64,000 nucleotides of DNA from Limnohabitans sp. (GCF_023910625.1 NZ_JAAVVW010000003.1:434001-498000); one strand, 5' to 3'. Shown: positions 25,953 to 36,199, counted from the stretch's first letter. The notes: a model not told the origin generated them from the letters alone. A program made the numbers and translations.

Positions 25953-26891
25953 ATGTCCACTTTGTCGCCTGATTTCGCTCAACCCCAGCTTGAATTTGTG
26001 GATTGCCCCCACCCCGAGGGCCATCACCGCATGGCCTATTGGCGTTGGGGCGATGCGGGGGCCGCCCATGTGGTGGTTTGTGTACACGGGTTGACCCGCC
26101 AAGGCCGAGACTTTGACCGTCTGGCGCAGGCTTTGCTATTGCAGCGCCCGCAGGGGCTGCAAGTCATTTGCCCCGATGTGGTGGGGCGCGGTCGCAGCGA
26201 TTGGTTGAGTACGCCCGATGCCTACCAGTTGCCGCAGTACGCCGCTGACATGTTGGCCATGTTGGCGCAAGTCCAAGCCGGTTTGGGAGCGCACAAGCCC
26301 ATGCAAGTGCTCGATTGGGTCGGCACCAGCATGGGGGGCTTGATCGGCATGGCGTTGGCGGGACAACCTGGATTGCCTTTGCCTGTGCCCATTCGCCGTC
26401 TCGTGCTCAACGAGGTGGGTCCGGTCATCAACTGGAGTTCGGTGCAACGCATGCAAGCCTATGTGGGGCAATTTGGCCAATACCGCAATCTGGATGAAGT
26501 CGCAGCTGTTTTGCGGCTGCTGTCGCAAGGCTTTGGGCCGGTGCCGGCAGCACTGTGGCGTGAAATGTCGAAGCACATGACGCGCCCCGGCCCCGACGGA
26601 GCCTTGACTTTGCATTACGACCCGGCGATCGGTGTCAACTTGCGTGCCATGACGCCCGAAATCGCCAGCGCTGGTGAGGCCGCGCTGTGGGCCTTGTACG
26701 ACCAGATTCGGGCTCAAACCTTGCTGATTCGCGGCGAGGACTCGGACCTGCTGACCCCGGAAACGGCCACAGCCATGACCGTGCGCGGGCCCCGTGCGCT
26801 GCTGCAGACCTGGCCCGGTTTTGGCCACGCGCCCACCTTGACAGGCGATGACCAGACTGCTGCAGTGTCGCGCTTTTTGCTGGATGTGTGA
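25953..26891 (+). CDS. Alpha/beta hydrolase (serine nucleophile)
   Basis: A 312-residue alpha/beta hydrolase with CVHGLTRQGRDFD (oxyanion region), nucleophile elbow VGTSMGGLIGM and a C-terminal WPGFGHAP histidine; an acidic residue in GEDSDLL completes the triad. Unlike the hydrolase at 16.0 kb, the nucleophile is Ser. The ATG at 25953 is preferred to a TTG 15 bases upstream. It ends four bases before relA, so the two are likely co-transcribed. Substrate unknown. Confidence 0.82.
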   Translation: MSTLSPDFAQPQLEFVDCPHPEGHHRMAYWRWGDAGAAHVVVCVHGLTRQGRDFDRLAQALLLQRPQGLQVICPDVVGRGRSDWLSTPDAYQLPQYAADMLAMLAQVQAGLGAHKPMQVLDWVGTSMGGLIGMALAGQPGLPLPVPIRRLVLNEVGPVINWSSVQRMQAYVGQFGQYRNLDEVAAVLRLLSQGFGPVPAALWREMSKHMTRPGPDGALTLHYDPAIGVNLRAMTPEIASAGEAALWALYDQIRAQTLLIRGEDSDLLTPETATAMTVRGPRALLQTWPGFGHAPTLTGDDQTAAVSRFLLDV

Positions 26892-26895
26892 GCCG

Positions 26896-29172
26896 ATGGT
26901 CAGCCCCAGCTCCAGCCACCCCGCAAGCCCGATGTCGCCCGCCGGGCGCTTGTACGCGCGCCCCAAGCTTTTGCCCCCTGTGGTAGTGGCCACCGCCGAT
27001 GTGGCCGAAAAGGAACAGCAGGCCGAGACCCTGGCCAAGGCCCGTGCCTTTGCCGTGCCATTGATTGCCGGAGAAGCCCTGGACACGGGCGAGAACATCT
27101 TGCAGCATGCGGATGCCGTGGCCGCGATCTTGGCCGACATTGGCGGCTCGCTGGCCATGCAAGCGGCCAGTTATTTGGTGTATGCCTGCCCGCATCTGAA
27201 CAAACCCGAGGAGGCCATGGCCAAGACCTTCGGGCCCCATTTGGCGCAATTGGCCATTCAAACCAACCAACTGGTTCATGTGCAGCGGCTGTCGCGCGCC
27301 TCGGAAAACCAGTACCTCCATACCGACAACTCTCAGCTCAACCCCCTGTTACAGGCCGAAAATGTACGCAAGATGTTGCTGGCCTTCAGCCGCGACCTGC
27401 GTGTGGTGATGCTGCGCCTGGCCTCGCGTTTGCAAACATTGCGTCATTTCGCGGCCAGCAAATTGCCGGTGCCAGCCGCGTTGGCCAGCGAGTCCCTGCA
27501 GGTGTTTGCGCCTCTGGCCAACCGCTTGGGCATCTGGCAAATCAAGTGGGAGGTGGAGGACTTGTCCTTCCGCTTTCTGGAGCCCGATACCTACAGGGAC
27601 ATTGCCCGGCTGTTGGACGAAAAACGCACCGAGCGCGAGAGCCACATGCTGGCCCTGCGCGAAAGCCTGCAATTGGCGCTGGCCAACCAAGGCATAGCGG
27701 CCACCGTCGAGGGGCGGCCAAAACACATCTACAGCATCGTGCGCAAGATGCGTGGCAAGTCGCTCAGCTTTGACCGTGTATTTGACCTGCGTGCCCTGCG
27801 TGTGGTGGTGCCCGATGTGGCCGACTGTTACCAGGTGCTCAGTTGGGTGCATGAGCAGTTCACCCCCATCGTGACTGAGTTTGACGACTACATCGCCAAG
27901 CCCAAAGCCAATGGCTACCAGTCGCTGCACACTGTAGTGCGAGATGCCGATGGTGGCCCGATCGAGGTGCAAATTCGTACCCAGGCCATGCACGAACATG
28001 CCGAACACGGTGTGGCGGCGCACTGGGCTTACAAAGAGGCCGGCTCCAAGGGATACAGCGGGGTGTCCGCTGACAGCGATTACGACACCAAGATTGCCGT
28101 GCTGCGCCAATTGCTCGCCTGGGAGCGTGACCTGTCAGGTGCGGCGCAAGAAAAGGCGCAGGGCAAAGGCTTGTTCGATGACCGCATCTATGTACTGACT
28201 CCCGATGCGGCTGTGGTCGAGTTGCCGCAAGGCGCCACACCGATCGACTTTGCCTACACGGTGCACACCCTCTTGGGCCACCGCTGTCGGGGTGCCAAGG
28301 TAGATGGTGCCATGGTGCCGCTGAACACGTCACTGGCCAATGGTCAGACCGTGGAGATCACTGCGATCAAAGAGGGTGGACCTTCGCGCGACTGGCTCAA
28401 TCCCGATTTGGGTTATTTGGCCAGTCCCCGAGCACGGGCCAAGGTGCGGGCCTGGTTCAACGCACAAGTCAGCGCAGAAACCATCGCCCGGGGCCGCGAA
28501 GCGGTTGAGAAATCCTTGCAGCGCCTGGGCCGCACCGCGATCCGGTTGGACGATTTGGCCAGCCAGCTGGGCTTCAAGTCAGCTGACGGCTTGTTTGAGG
28601 TGGTGGGCAAGGACGAGTATTCGCTGCGCAACATTGAGGTCTTGCTCAACCCCCCCGAGCCTGCGCTGGAGCCCGCCGAGTATTTTCAAAAGAAGTTCAG
28701 CGCAGCGCTTGCTCGCAAGTCGCCCTCCGGTGTGCTGGTGGTGGGGGTGGATTCATTGCTCACGCAGTTGTCGCGTTGCTGCAAACCCGCGCCCCCCGAT
28801 GCGATTGGCGGCTTTGTCACACGCGGCAAGGGCGTGAGTATCCACCGACAAGATTGCAGCAACTTCCGCGAACTGGCCTCGCGCCATGCCGAGCGCGTGA
28901 TTGAGGTACGCTGGGGTGAGGGCAAAGCTTCGGAAGGCTCGGTCTATCCGGTTGATGTGTCGGTTGAGGCCATCGACCGGCAAGGTCTGCTGCGCGATAT
29001 ATCCGAAGTCTTTACCAAGGAAAAAATGAATGTGATCGGCGTGCAAACCCAGTCTGTCAAAGGCACGGCCTGGATGACCTTCACTGTGGAAATCGGTGAT
29101 GCAGTGAGTTTGAACCGGGTCTTGGTCATTGTTCGTGGGGTCAAAGGCGTCAGGGCTGCCCGCAGGCGCTGA
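26896..29172 (+). CDS. relA: GTP pyrophosphokinase RelA
   Basis: Synthesises (p)ppGpp on stalled ribosomes. The 758-residue protein has the long-RSH layout: a degenerate N-terminal hydrolase region, a synthetase domain (about residues 270-390), a TGS domain (about 430-490, VYVLTPDAAVVELPQGATPI) and a C-terminal ACT domain. The hydrolase histidine-aspartate motif is missing: where bifunctional enzymes have HDVxED this one reads YACPHL. The synthetase has the acidic EFDD (328-331), as in monofunctional RelA. It should therefore be a synthetase only. Confidence 0.92.
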   Translation: MVSPSSSHPASPMSPAGRLYARPKLLPPVVVATADVAEKEQQAETLAKARAFAVPLIAGEALDTGENILQHADAVAAILADIGGSLAMQAASYLVYACPHLNKPEEAMAKTFGPHLAQLAIQTNQLVHVQRLSRASENQYLHTDNSQLNPLLQAENVRKMLLAFSRDLRVVMLRLASRLQTLRHFAASKLPVPAALASESLQVFAPLANRLGIWQIKWEVEDLSFRFLEPDTYRDIARLLDEKRTERESHMLALRESLQLALANQGIAATVEGRPKHIYSIVRKMRGKSLSFDRVFDLRALRVVVPDVADCYQVLSWVHEQFTPIVTEFDDYIAKPKANGYQSLHTVVRDADGGPIEVQIRTQAMHEHAEHGVAAHWAYKEAGSKGYSGVSADSDYDTKIAVLRQLLAWERDLSGAAQEKAQGKGLFDDRIYVLTPDAAVVELPQGATPIDFAYTVHTLLGHRCRGAKVDGAMVPLNTSLANGQTVEITAIKEGGPSRDWLNPDLGYLASPRARAKVRAWFNAQVSAETIARGREAVEKSLQRLGRTAIRLDDLASQLGFKSADGLFEVVGKDEYSLRNIEVLLNPPEPALEPAEYFQKKFSAALARKSPSGVLVVGVDSLLTQLSRCCKPAPPDAIGGFVTRGKGVSIHRQDCSNFRELASRHAERVIEVRWGEGKASEGSVYPVDVSVEAIDRQGLLRDISEVFTKEKMNVIGVQTQSVKGTAWMTFTVEIGDAVSLNRVLVIVRGVKGVRAARRR

Positions 29173-29234
29173 TCTCGGGATCTCGAAAAGTCGGCTCAAA
29201 ATCGGGTTTTTGACGCTATAATTTGCGCCTTAGC

Positions 29235-29311
29235 AGGCGCGTAGCTCAGTTGGTTAGAGCACCACCTTGACATGGTGGGGGTCGCTAGTTCGAATCTAGT
29301 CGCGCCTACCA
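29235..29311 (+). tRNA. tRNA-Val (anticodon GAC)
   Basis: A 77-base cloverleaf can be drawn: acceptor stem AGGCGCG paired with CGCGCCT, then encoded ACCA; D-arm with TAGCTCAGTTGGTTAGAGC; anticodon stem CCACC/GGTGG enclosing loop TTGACAT (anticodon GAC at 29269-29271); and T-arm with GTTCGAATC. A GAC anticodon reads GTC/GTT valine codons. It stands alone, 62 bases after relA, and is followed by its own terminator. Confidence 0.95.
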
Positions 29312-29329
29312 AATTCGGTAGGGAAATCA

Positions 29330-29362
29330 AGTACTTGGCGGAAACGCTCGGTGCTTTTTTTT
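29330..29362 (+). terminator. Rho-independent terminator after tRNA-Val
   Basis: An 11-base stem (10 of 11 positions pair, counting G-U) closes a GAAA tetraloop at 29341-29344 and is followed by eight T residues. It lies 18 bases after the tRNA 3' end on the same strand. Confidence 0.82.
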
Positions 29363-29466
29363 GCCCAATCGTCCATCAAAACCTGCACTGTCCGCGAACT
29401 TGCAATGTCATTGGAACTCCAATGAAACACCCTCAATGACTGGTGTTCTTCAGTTCCGGCAGTCCG

Positions 29467-29916
29467 CTATTTTTTGCTTTTGAAGCGCGCGATGGCCTCT
29501 TTCAAATCTCTAAATTCTTCGCAAGAGAAAACACAGGCTTTGTCCAAGCGCGCCAACATCTGTTCGGCGCCTGCAAGGTCGTTCTTCATGAGAAAGAGTT
29601 CGCCGTAGTACTCCAAAGCGCCCCTGTGTTTGGCATCAATCTTGAGCGCTGCTATATAAAAGCGCTCGGCTGCGGCCAAATCTGGGGGGGATTTTTTGCG
29701 CTGTGCATAGCCCAGCAGATTATTCCAATCGGCTGAGTTGCTTTGGTTGGCTGCCTCCAGCGTACTGATGGCGGCTGAATAACTGTTGGCCTTGATTTCT
29801 TTTTGGGCTTGAGCTTGCCAAGATGACGCCGACTCTGAAGGGCCGTAGTCAGCCGCATGCGCAAGCACAACACAGGCGGCCAATGCCAAGGCTAAGATTT
29901 GTTTGGTTTTGCGCAT
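29467..29916 (-). CDS. Exported TPR-like protein of unknown function
   Basis: A 149-residue protein with a signal peptide (MRKTKQILALALAACVVLA, cleavage probably after AHA). The mature part has two to three tetratricopeptide-like helical hairpins (NSYSAAISTLEAANQ, AAERFYIAALKIDAKHRGA, NDLAGAEQMLARLDKA). A CVFSC pair near the C-terminus could form a disulphide in the periplasm. The ATG at 29916 is chosen because it puts the positive charges directly before the hydrophobic core. Probably a periplasmic scaffold. Confidence 0.78.
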   Translation of the reverse strand: MRKTKQILALALAACVVLAHAADYGPSESASSWQAQAQKEIKANSYSAAISTLEAANQSNSADWNNLLGYAQRKKSPPDLAAAERFYIAALKIDAKHRGALEYYGELFLMKNDLAGAEQMLARLDKACVFSCEEFRDLKEAIARFKSKK

Positions 29917-29970
29917 GATGTAAATCCCCAAAATTTGGACATGATAAAGCCGTGAGCAAGGGCCTGATTT

Positions 29971-32010
29971 TCAGGCCGTCACCATGCCTTGATGCCGCAG
30001 CAGCGCATCCAGGCTCGGCTCGCGGCCCCGGAAGGCCTTGAACGACTCCAGCGCTGGGCGGCTGCCGCCAGCCTCCAAAATGGCTTGGCGGTACAGGCGT
30101 CCGGTTTCCACGCTGGGCGTGCCGTCGGAGGCGGCGGTTTCTTCAAAGGCGGCGTAGGCATCGGCGCTCAGTACCTCGGCCCATTTGTAGCTGTAATAAC
30201 CCGCAGCGTAACCGCCTGCAAAAATGTGGCTGAAGGTGTGGGCCATGCGGTTGAAGGCGGGTGGGCGCATGACGGCGACTTCGTCGCGAACCTGTTGCAA
30301 GAGCGGCATGAAGTCTTGCGCCGGGTCGTGTTCTGAATGCACCAGCATGTCGAACAGCGAAAACTCGATCTGGCGCAGGGTTTGCAAGCCGCTTTGGAAG
30401 TTTTTGGCGGCCAGCATCTTGTCGAACAGGGCGCGCGGCAGGGGCTCGCCGGTTTCCACATGGGCCGTCATGTGGCGCAGCACCGACCATTCCCAGCAGA
30501 AATTTTCCATGAACTGGCTGGGCAGCTCGACCGCATCCCACTCGACGCCGCTGATGCCCGAGACGTCACGCTCGTTCACCTGCGTCAGCATGTGGTGCAG
30601 GCCGTGGCCAAACTCGTGGAAGAGGGTGATCACGTCGTCGTGCGTGAGCAAGGCAGGCTGGCCGTTCACGCCTTCGGCAAAGTTGCACACCAGGTGCGCC
30701 ACGGGCGTTTGCAGCACGCCGGTGTCGGGGCGCTGCCAGCGGCCGCGCACATCGTCCATCCAGGCACCGCCGCGCTTGCCGGCGCGGGCTGGGGGGTCGA
30801 GGTAGAACTGGCCCACCAGTTGGCCTTCGCGCTCGATGCGGTAAAAGCCCACGGCGGGGTGCCAGACCGGCGCTTGGTCGGCGCGGATGTTGACTTCGAA
30901 CAGGGTTTCGATGATCTTGAACAGCCCAGCCAGCACTTTGGGGGCGGTGAAGTATTGCTTGACCTCTTGTTCGCTGAAGCTGTAGCGCGCTTCCTTGAGT
31001 TTTTCGCTCAAATAAGGCACGTCCCAGGCGTTCAGCGGGCCGTTCAAGCCCAATGCATTGCTGGCAAATTCGCGCAGATCGGCCAAGTCTTTTTCGGCAA
31101 AGGGGCGGGCTTTGACCGCCAGGTCACGCAAGAAACTGGTGACTTTTTCGGGGGACTCGGCCATTTTGGGCACCACCGAGACTTGGGCGTAGTTGTCAAA
31201 ACCCAGCAGACGTGATTCTTCTTGACGCAGCGCCAAAATTTCTTGTATCAAGGGGGTGTTGTCGAAATGCTTGAAGTCTTCTGGGGCCTGGTCTGAGGCT
31301 CGAGTCACATAGGCTTTGTAGAGTTGTTCGCGCAAGGCCGTGTTGTCGGCGAACTGCATCACGGGCAGGTACACCGGCATTTTGAGCGACAGGCGGTGGC
31401 CTTCTTGGCCTTCTTTTTGAGCGGCGTCGCGGGTGGCCTGAACCACGTCGGCGGGCACGCCTTGGAGCTGTTCTGTGCTCACGTACAGCGCAAATTTGTC
31501 GGTGGCGTCCAAAGTGTTTTCGCTGAACTTTTGAGTGATCTCGGCCAGCCGTTCCTGGATGGCGGCGTAGCGCTCTTTGGCTGTGCCCTGCAGCTCGGCA
31601 CCGCCCAGCACAAAGCCGCGCAGGGCGTTTTTGCGGGCTTGCGTTTGTTCGGTGTTGAGGCTGGCGGCGTCAATGGCTTTGTATTTGGCATACAGACGCT
31701 CGTCGCTGCCCAGGCGCGTCCAGAACTCGGTCACGCGGGGCAGGGCGGCGTTGTAGGCGGCGCGCAACTCGGGGGTGTCGGCCACGCTGTTGAGGTGTGA
31801 GACGACGCCCCAGGCCATGCCCAGTCGCTCGGTGCTCACGTCCAAGGTGCTGGCGATGGCTTTCCAGTCGGCTGGAAAGTCGGTGGCGGTCACGGTGTCC
31901 AGCGCCTTTTCGGCGGCGCTCAGCAGTTCGTCCAAGGCCGGGGCCACATGATCGGGGGCGATGCGGTCAAACAGGGGCAGGCCAGAAGTGTCGAGCAAGG
32001 GGTTGGTCAT
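29971..32010 (-). CDS. prlC: Oligopeptidase A (M3 family zinc metallopeptidase)
   Basis: A cytosolic oligopeptidase that degrades short and signal peptides. The 679-residue length and helical build match OpdA/PrlC. The zinc-binding motif is LFHEFGHGLHHML, with the third ligand Glu downstream in SQFMENFCWE. The C-terminal region retains GGYAAGYYSYKWAEVL, which forms part of the substrate groove in the family. Confidence 0.93.
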   Translation of the reverse strand: MTNPLLDTSGLPLFDRIAPDHVAPALDELLSAAEKALDTVTATDFPADWKAIASTLDVSTERLGMAWGVVSHLNSVADTPELRAAYNAALPRVTEFWTRLGSDERLYAKYKAIDAASLNTEQTQARKNALRGFVLGGAELQGTAKERYAAIQERLAEITQKFSENTLDATDKFALYVSTEQLQGVPADVVQATRDAAQKEGQEGHRLSLKMPVYLPVMQFADNTALREQLYKAYVTRASDQAPEDFKHFDNTPLIQEILALRQEESRLLGFDNYAQVSVVPKMAESPEKVTSFLRDLAVKARPFAEKDLADLREFASNALGLNGPLNAWDVPYLSEKLKEARYSFSEQEVKQYFTAPKVLAGLFKIIETLFEVNIRADQAPVWHPAVGFYRIEREGQLVGQFYLDPPARAGKRGGAWMDDVRGRWQRPDTGVLQTPVAHLVCNFAEGVNGQPALLTHDDVITLFHEFGHGLHHMLTQVNERDVSGISGVEWDAVELPSQFMENFCWEWSVLRHMTAHVETGEPLPRALFDKMLAAKNFQSGLQTLRQIEFSLFDMLVHSEHDPAQDFMPLLQQVRDEVAVMRPPAFNRMAHTFSHIFAGGYAAGYYSYKWAEVLSADAYAAFEETAASDGTPSVETGRLYRQAILEAGGSRPALESFKAFRGREPSLDALLRHQGMVTA

Positions 32011-32050
32011 GAGGCTTCCAGAAGTCGGTTCAGTCTATCAATGCTTTGTA

Positions 32051-32902
32051 TCACTTGGTGGCGCGCTCGGCAGCTTCAAGGGTGTTGACCAGCAGCATGG
32101 TGATGGTCATGGGGCCGACGCCGCCGGGCACGGGGGTGATGTGGCTGGCGACTTGTTTCACGCCTTCAAAGTCCACGTCGCCACACAGTTTGCCTGCGTC
32201 ATTGCGGTTCATGCCCACGTCCAGCACCACCGCGCCGGGCTTGACCATGTCGGCCGTGAGCACGTTGCGTTTGCCCACGGCGGCCACGATCACATCGGCT
32301 TGCAAGGTCATGGCCTTCAGGTCGGGGGAGGCGCTGTGGCAAATCGTCACGGTGGCGTTTTGTTGCAAGAGCATCAGCGCCATGGGTTTGCCCACAATGT
32401 TGCTGCGGCCAATGACCACGGCGTGTTTGCCGCGCAGGTCGTAGCCAATGCTTTCGAGCATTTTCATGCAGCCGTAAGGCGTGCAGGGCCAGAAACCGGG
32501 CATGCCGGTCATCAAGGCCCCGGCGCTGGCGATGTGAAAGCCGTCCACGTCTTTGGCGGGGCTGATGGCTTCGATGACTTTTTGGGCATCGATGTGTGCG
32601 GGCAAGGGCAGTTGCACCAGGATGCCGTGGATGCTGGGGTCCATGTTCAGGGCTTCAACCCGGGCCAGCAGGTCGGCTACGGTCATGGTGGCTTCGTACT
32701 TCTCCAGCACCGAGTGCAGGCCGCTGTCTTCGCAGGCCTTGACCTTGTTGCGCACATAAACCTGGCTGGCCGGGTTGTCCCCCACCAGCACCACGGCCAG
32801 ACCGGGCGTCACACCCTTGGCCTTGAGGGCTTGGGCCCGGGCGGCGACTTCGGTGCGCAGTTGTTTTGAGAGCTGGTTGCCGTCGATGAGTTGGGCTGTC
32901 AT
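32051..32902 (-). CDS. folD: Methylenetetrahydrofolate dehydrogenase/cyclohydrolase
   Basis: Bifunctional one-carbon enzyme converting 5,10-methylene-THF to 10-formyl-THF with NADP. It is 283 residues, the standard size. Conserved segments are [19 protein letters not shown] (with the catalytic Lys), [27 protein letters not shown] (cofactor) and [20 protein letters not shown]. It starts 34 bases downstream of a terminator that ends the regulator operon. Confidence 0.95.
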   Translation of the reverse strand: MTAQLIDGNQLSKQLRTEVAARAQALKAKGVTPGLAVVLVGDNPASQVYVRNKVKACEDSGLHSVLEKYEATMTVADLLARVEALNMDPSIHGILVQLPLPAHIDAQKVIEAISPAKDVDGFHIASAGALMTGMPGFWPCTPYGCMKMLESIGYDLRGKHAVVIGRSNIVGKPMALMLLQQNATVTICHSASPDLKAMTLQADVIVAAVGKRNVLTADMVKPGAVVLDVGMNRNDAGKLCGDVDFEGVKQVASHITPVPGGVGPMTITMLLVNTLEAAERATK

Positions 32903-32927
32903 TTTTTAGAAATAGAAAAGTCAGAGA

Positions 32928-32961
32928 GAAAATGCAAAACGCCCGACTGATGCGGGCGTTT
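32928..32961 (-). terminator. Intrinsic terminator after the response-regulator gene
   Basis: Perfect nine-base arms AAACGCCCG and CGGGCGTTT (32937-32945 and 32953-32961) with a seven-base loop are followed on the minus strand by TTTTGCATTTT. It lies 18 bases downstream of the regulator's stop and upstream of folD, so it separates the two transcripts. Confidence 0.75.
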
Positions 32962-32978
32962 CAAAGGGCTTGTGGGGA

Positions 32979-33605
32979 TCAGGCTTTTGGGGCGGTTTGC
33001 CCGAGCGCGATCTTGAGCAAATCGGCCACGGTGTTGGCGTTGAGCTTTTCCATGATGTTGGCGCGGTGCGCTTCCACCGTCTTGATGCTGATGCCCAGAT
33101 CGTCGGCGATCTGTTTGTTCAGGCGACCGGCGACGATGCGTTCGAGCACCTGAGCTTCGCGGCCTGTCAGCTTGGACAGCAGGGCATCCCGGCTGACCGC
33201 TTGCTGGTAACCCGCAAACGCCTCACGGGCTTCGTCCAGCATTCGCTCGACCAGGCCCAGCAATTCTTCTTCCTTGAAAGGTTTCTGGATGAAGTCCATC
33301 GCCCCTTTTTTCATGGTCGTGACCGCCATGGGCACGTCGCCATGGCCAGTGATGAACACGATGGGCAGGGGCGATTTGCGCTCGATCAGGCGGTCTTGCA
33401 ATTCCAGACCGGTCATGCCGCCCATGCGGATGTCGGCGATCAGGCAGGCCACTTCACGTGGGTCGTAGCGGCTGATGAAGGACTCGGCACTGTCAAAGCA
33501 ACGCACCCGGTAATCCTTGCCTTCGAGCAACCATTGCAGTGAATCTCGCACCGCTTCATCATCGTCAACAACGTATACAGTGCCTTTTTTGGGGATCAAA
33601 CTCAT
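32979..33605 (-). CDS. FixJ/NarL-like response regulator (receiver plus LuxR helix-turn-helix)
   Basis: A 208-residue two-component regulator. The N-terminal receiver has the acidic pocket VVDDDEAVR (residues 12-20), phospho-acceptor Asp 58 in LIADIRMGG, and the conserved Thr/Lys in FITGHGD and FIQKPF. The C-terminal LuxR-type domain is LTGREAQVLERIVAG and ISIKTVEAHRANI. It overlaps the sensor kinase gene by four bases. The pair is divergent from aceE, so control of pyruvate dehydrogenase is a reasonable guess. Confidence 0.88.
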   Translation of the reverse strand: MSLIPKKGTVYVVDDDEAVRDSLQWLLEGKDYRVRCFDSAESFISRYDPREVACLIADIRMGGMTGLELQDRLIERKSPLPIVFITGHGDVPMAVTTMKKGAMDFIQKPFKEEELLGLVERMLDEAREAFAGYQQAVSRDALLSKLTGREAQVLERIVAGRLNKQIADDLGISIKTVEAHRANIMEKLNANTVADLLKIALGQTAPKA

Positions 33606-36136
33606 TCATTTACCTCAGTGGCTTTGGGTGTGGTCAAGGCGGTTTCGACCGGTATCCAGAAAGAGAAACGACATCCTGTCACCTGACCGGAATTGTAGAG
33701 GTTCTCGGCTGTGATCCGCCCTTGGTGTGATTCGACAATACTTCTGCACAAATTCAGGCCAATTCCCATGCCTTCCACCTTGGTCGAGAAAAAGGCCTCA
33801 TAGACCCGTTCCATGGCTCCTGGCGGCAGGCCTGCTCCGGTGTCCATCACCGAGAACTCCACAACAGACTGGTTCTCGATGTGTTTGGGCAAGATCCGCA
33901 ATTCGACTTGTCGTTTGTCGGGGGGGCGATTGGCGTTTTCAATCGACTCGACCGCATTTTTCATCAAATTCACCAGGACTTGCTCAATCAGGATGGGGTC
34001 CACCCAAAGCTTGGGCAGTCGCGCCGCCACATGGTGTGTCAAGCGCACATGCCTTCTTCGCAGTTCGATTTCAGCCAGCTCCAGCGATTCACTGACCATG
34101 GCAGATACATCGGACAAGGTCCGATTGGGTTCACTGCGTTTGACAAAGCTTCGAATGCGAAAAATGATTTGTCCCGCTCTCTGCGCTTGGTGATTGGTTT
34201 TTTCGAGCGCCCAGAGCAAGTCCTCTTCTTTGACTTGTTTGCTTTGAATCCTCGAAATCATGCCGCTGCAATAGTTGCTGATGGCGGTGAGGGGTTGATT
34301 CAGTTCATGTGCCACGCTTGAAGCCATTTCGCCCATGGTGATCAACCGGCTGGCAGTTTGGGCGCGTTCGGCTTGTTTTGCGGCCAATTCTTCAGCCTGG
34401 CGGCGCGGTGTGATGTCGCTGGCAATCACCATTTGGGCCAGCCGTCCGTCTGCCCAATTGATGTAACGAGAGCGCACTTCCAGCCATTTTTCGAGTTCGG
34501 GTACAAAAATTTCTGCGTTTTCTGAACCGGCCTGAGTCAGGCCCACGGTGGGTAATCCAGCCATGTCGTCCACATCGTCCGAAACCTTTTCGCCGTTGTA
34601 GGCCTCGCCCGCTTGCTGCACCAGTCGAAGATGACCTTGCGTGTTTTGGCCAAACCACAAACGGTACAGTTTGTTCGCAAACAGCAGCTCTTCGCTGCCC
34701 AAAGGTGCCACTGACACCGAGGCGTCCAGGGCCTCCAGCACGATGGTGAAGCGCTCATGAGCGCCGGCCAACTGTTCTCGAATCCGGTTGGGTTCGGTGA
34801 TGTCGGTCATGGATGTCATCCAGCCGGTCTGTTTGCCTGTGGCATCAATCAAAGGGGAAACATACATGCGAGCCTCGAACAATTGTCCATTTTTGCGCTT
34901 GACCCTGACCTGAAAGCCGCCCGCCGAGTGTTGGCCACTGATCTCCTCTTCGAGGCGTCGCATCAGCAATTCCTGATCTTGTTCGGGCCAATACGGAAAC
35001 GGTGCCACCGCACCCACCAATTCGGATTCATTCCAGCCGGTCATTTGGCAAAAGGCGGGGTTGACATAGGTGATGCGCCCACGAAGATCGAGCGCTCGCA
35101 TGCCGGTCAGCATGGAGTTTTCCATGGCGCGTCGGAAATTGGTTTCTTCCACCAAGGCCTTTTGTGCCTGCAAGCGTCTGCGGGTGTGTCGCCAATTGGC
35201 GATCAGCATCCAGGCGGTCATCACGCTGAGCACACTCACCAGCCAGAACAAGCCACTGCCCACCAAACCCTGAGATGTTCGCCAAGTTTGGGCTCGCAGG
35301 ACCAAGTCGTTGCCAACGGGTGAAACAGGGATTTGATAATCGTTGTGCGGTTTATCGCTGCCAGGCAGCAAAGACCATACCGCAGTGCGCGAGGTGATCG
35401 ATTGACCCGCCAGCATGTTTCCATCTCCATCATGAAGTGCCACAGCGTATTTGGCCAAAACCTCGGTGGGGATGCCATAACGTAACAGTCCTTCCATGCT
35501 GTATTCGGCTAGCACCACGCCATTGAATCGTCCCTGGTCGTTGCTGAGCGGGGTATGCAGCTGCAACACGTTCATGAATGAATCCCTGTCAGCCTCGACC
35601 TTGACTTTTCCGTAAATGGGCTGCATCAAGTCTCTTGCCAAGCTCAAGAGTGTCTCGGTTTCTCCCAGCTTGACGATGCTTCCGCTGCGCCACTGCTGAC
35701 TTTGTGAAAGGCTGGAGGTGTTTTGTGTGGCCACAACTCGTCTTTTGTCATCGATCCAGGTCAAGGACAAGAACTCGGGGTACTGTTGCACCAAAGATTC
35801 TGAGCGGATCAGGAATTGATCCACCCTGATTTCACGATTTGAGATGTCGCGTGCCAGGCGCATGACTTGCTCTTGACGCTCGAGCAAACGCAACCTCAAC
35901 CGTTGTTGGGCGTATTCCACATCTCGCTTAATGGCCTCCTGCTCACGCTCAACCTCTTCGATCCGCAGATACCAAAATGCACTGGCAATGGCGGCCAGAA
36001 ACAACACCACCGCCGCCACCGGCGCCAAGTTGGCAAACCTGTCTTGCCTGTTGGGCGATTGACGACGCCACCACGACAGCCACCAGGTCACAGGGCTGAC
36101 TTTTCCGACAACCGAAGATGTTTTGTTCAATGCCAT
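33602..36136 (-). CDS. PAS-domain sensor histidine kinase (membrane bound)
   Basis: An 844-residue kinase. Two transmembrane helices (about residues 38-58 and 290-310) flank a 230-residue periplasmic domain of the CACHE type. Two PAS domains follow (about 340-460 and 470-590, the first with ITYVNPAFCQMTGW). Then comes a FixL/DctB-like HisKA/HATPase core with the phospho-His in SSVAHELNQPL (about 608), NLMKNAVESI, DTGAGLPPG and GMGIGLNLCRSIV. It shares an operon with the FixJ-like regulator. The periplasmic part suggests a small extracellular ligand, perhaps an organic acid. Confidence 0.88.
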   Translation of the reverse strand: MALNKTSSVVGKVSPVTWWLSWWRRQSPNRQDRFANLAPVAAVVLFLAAIASAFWYLRIEEVEREQEAIKRDVEYAQQRLRLRLLERQEQVMRLARDISNREIRVDQFLIRSESLVQQYPEFLSLTWIDDKRRVVATQNTSSLSQSQQWRSGSIVKLGETETLLSLARDLMQPIYGKVKVEADRDSFMNVLQLHTPLSNDQGRFNGVVLAEYSMEGLLRYGIPTEVLAKYAVALHDGDGNMLAGQSITSRTAVWSLLPGSDKPHNDYQIPVSPVGNDLVLRAQTWRTSQGLVGSGLFWLVSVLSVMTAWMLIANWRHTRRRLQAQKALVEETNFRRAMENSMLTGMRALDLRGRITYVNPAFCQMTGWNESELVGAVAPFPYWPEQDQELLMRRLEEEISGQHSAGGFQVRVKRKNGQLFEARMYVSPLIDATGKQTGWMTSMTDITEPNRIREQLAGAHERFTIVLEALDASVSVAPLGSEELLFANKLYRLWFGQNTQGHLRLVQQAGEAYNGEKVSDDVDDMAGLPTVGLTQAGSENAEIFVPELEKWLEVRSRYINWADGRLAQMVIASDITPRRQAEELAAKQAERAQTASRLITMGEMASSVAHELNQPLTAISNYCSGMISRIQSKQVKEEDLLWALEKTNHQAQRAGQIIFRIRSFVKRSEPNRTLSDVSAMVSESLELAEIELRRRHVRLTHHVAARLPKLWVDPILIEQVLVNLMKNAVESIENANRPPDKRQVELRILPKHIENQSVVEFSVMDTGAGLPPGAMERVYEAFFSTKVEGMGIGLNLCRSIVESHQGRITAENLYNSGQVTGCRFSFWIPVETALTTPKATEVNE

Positions 36137-36199
36137 GGTCTGAGTTTAGAGGACACCCCCCGCTTATTGTTGTCAAATTGGGCTTGATGTCTTTCAATA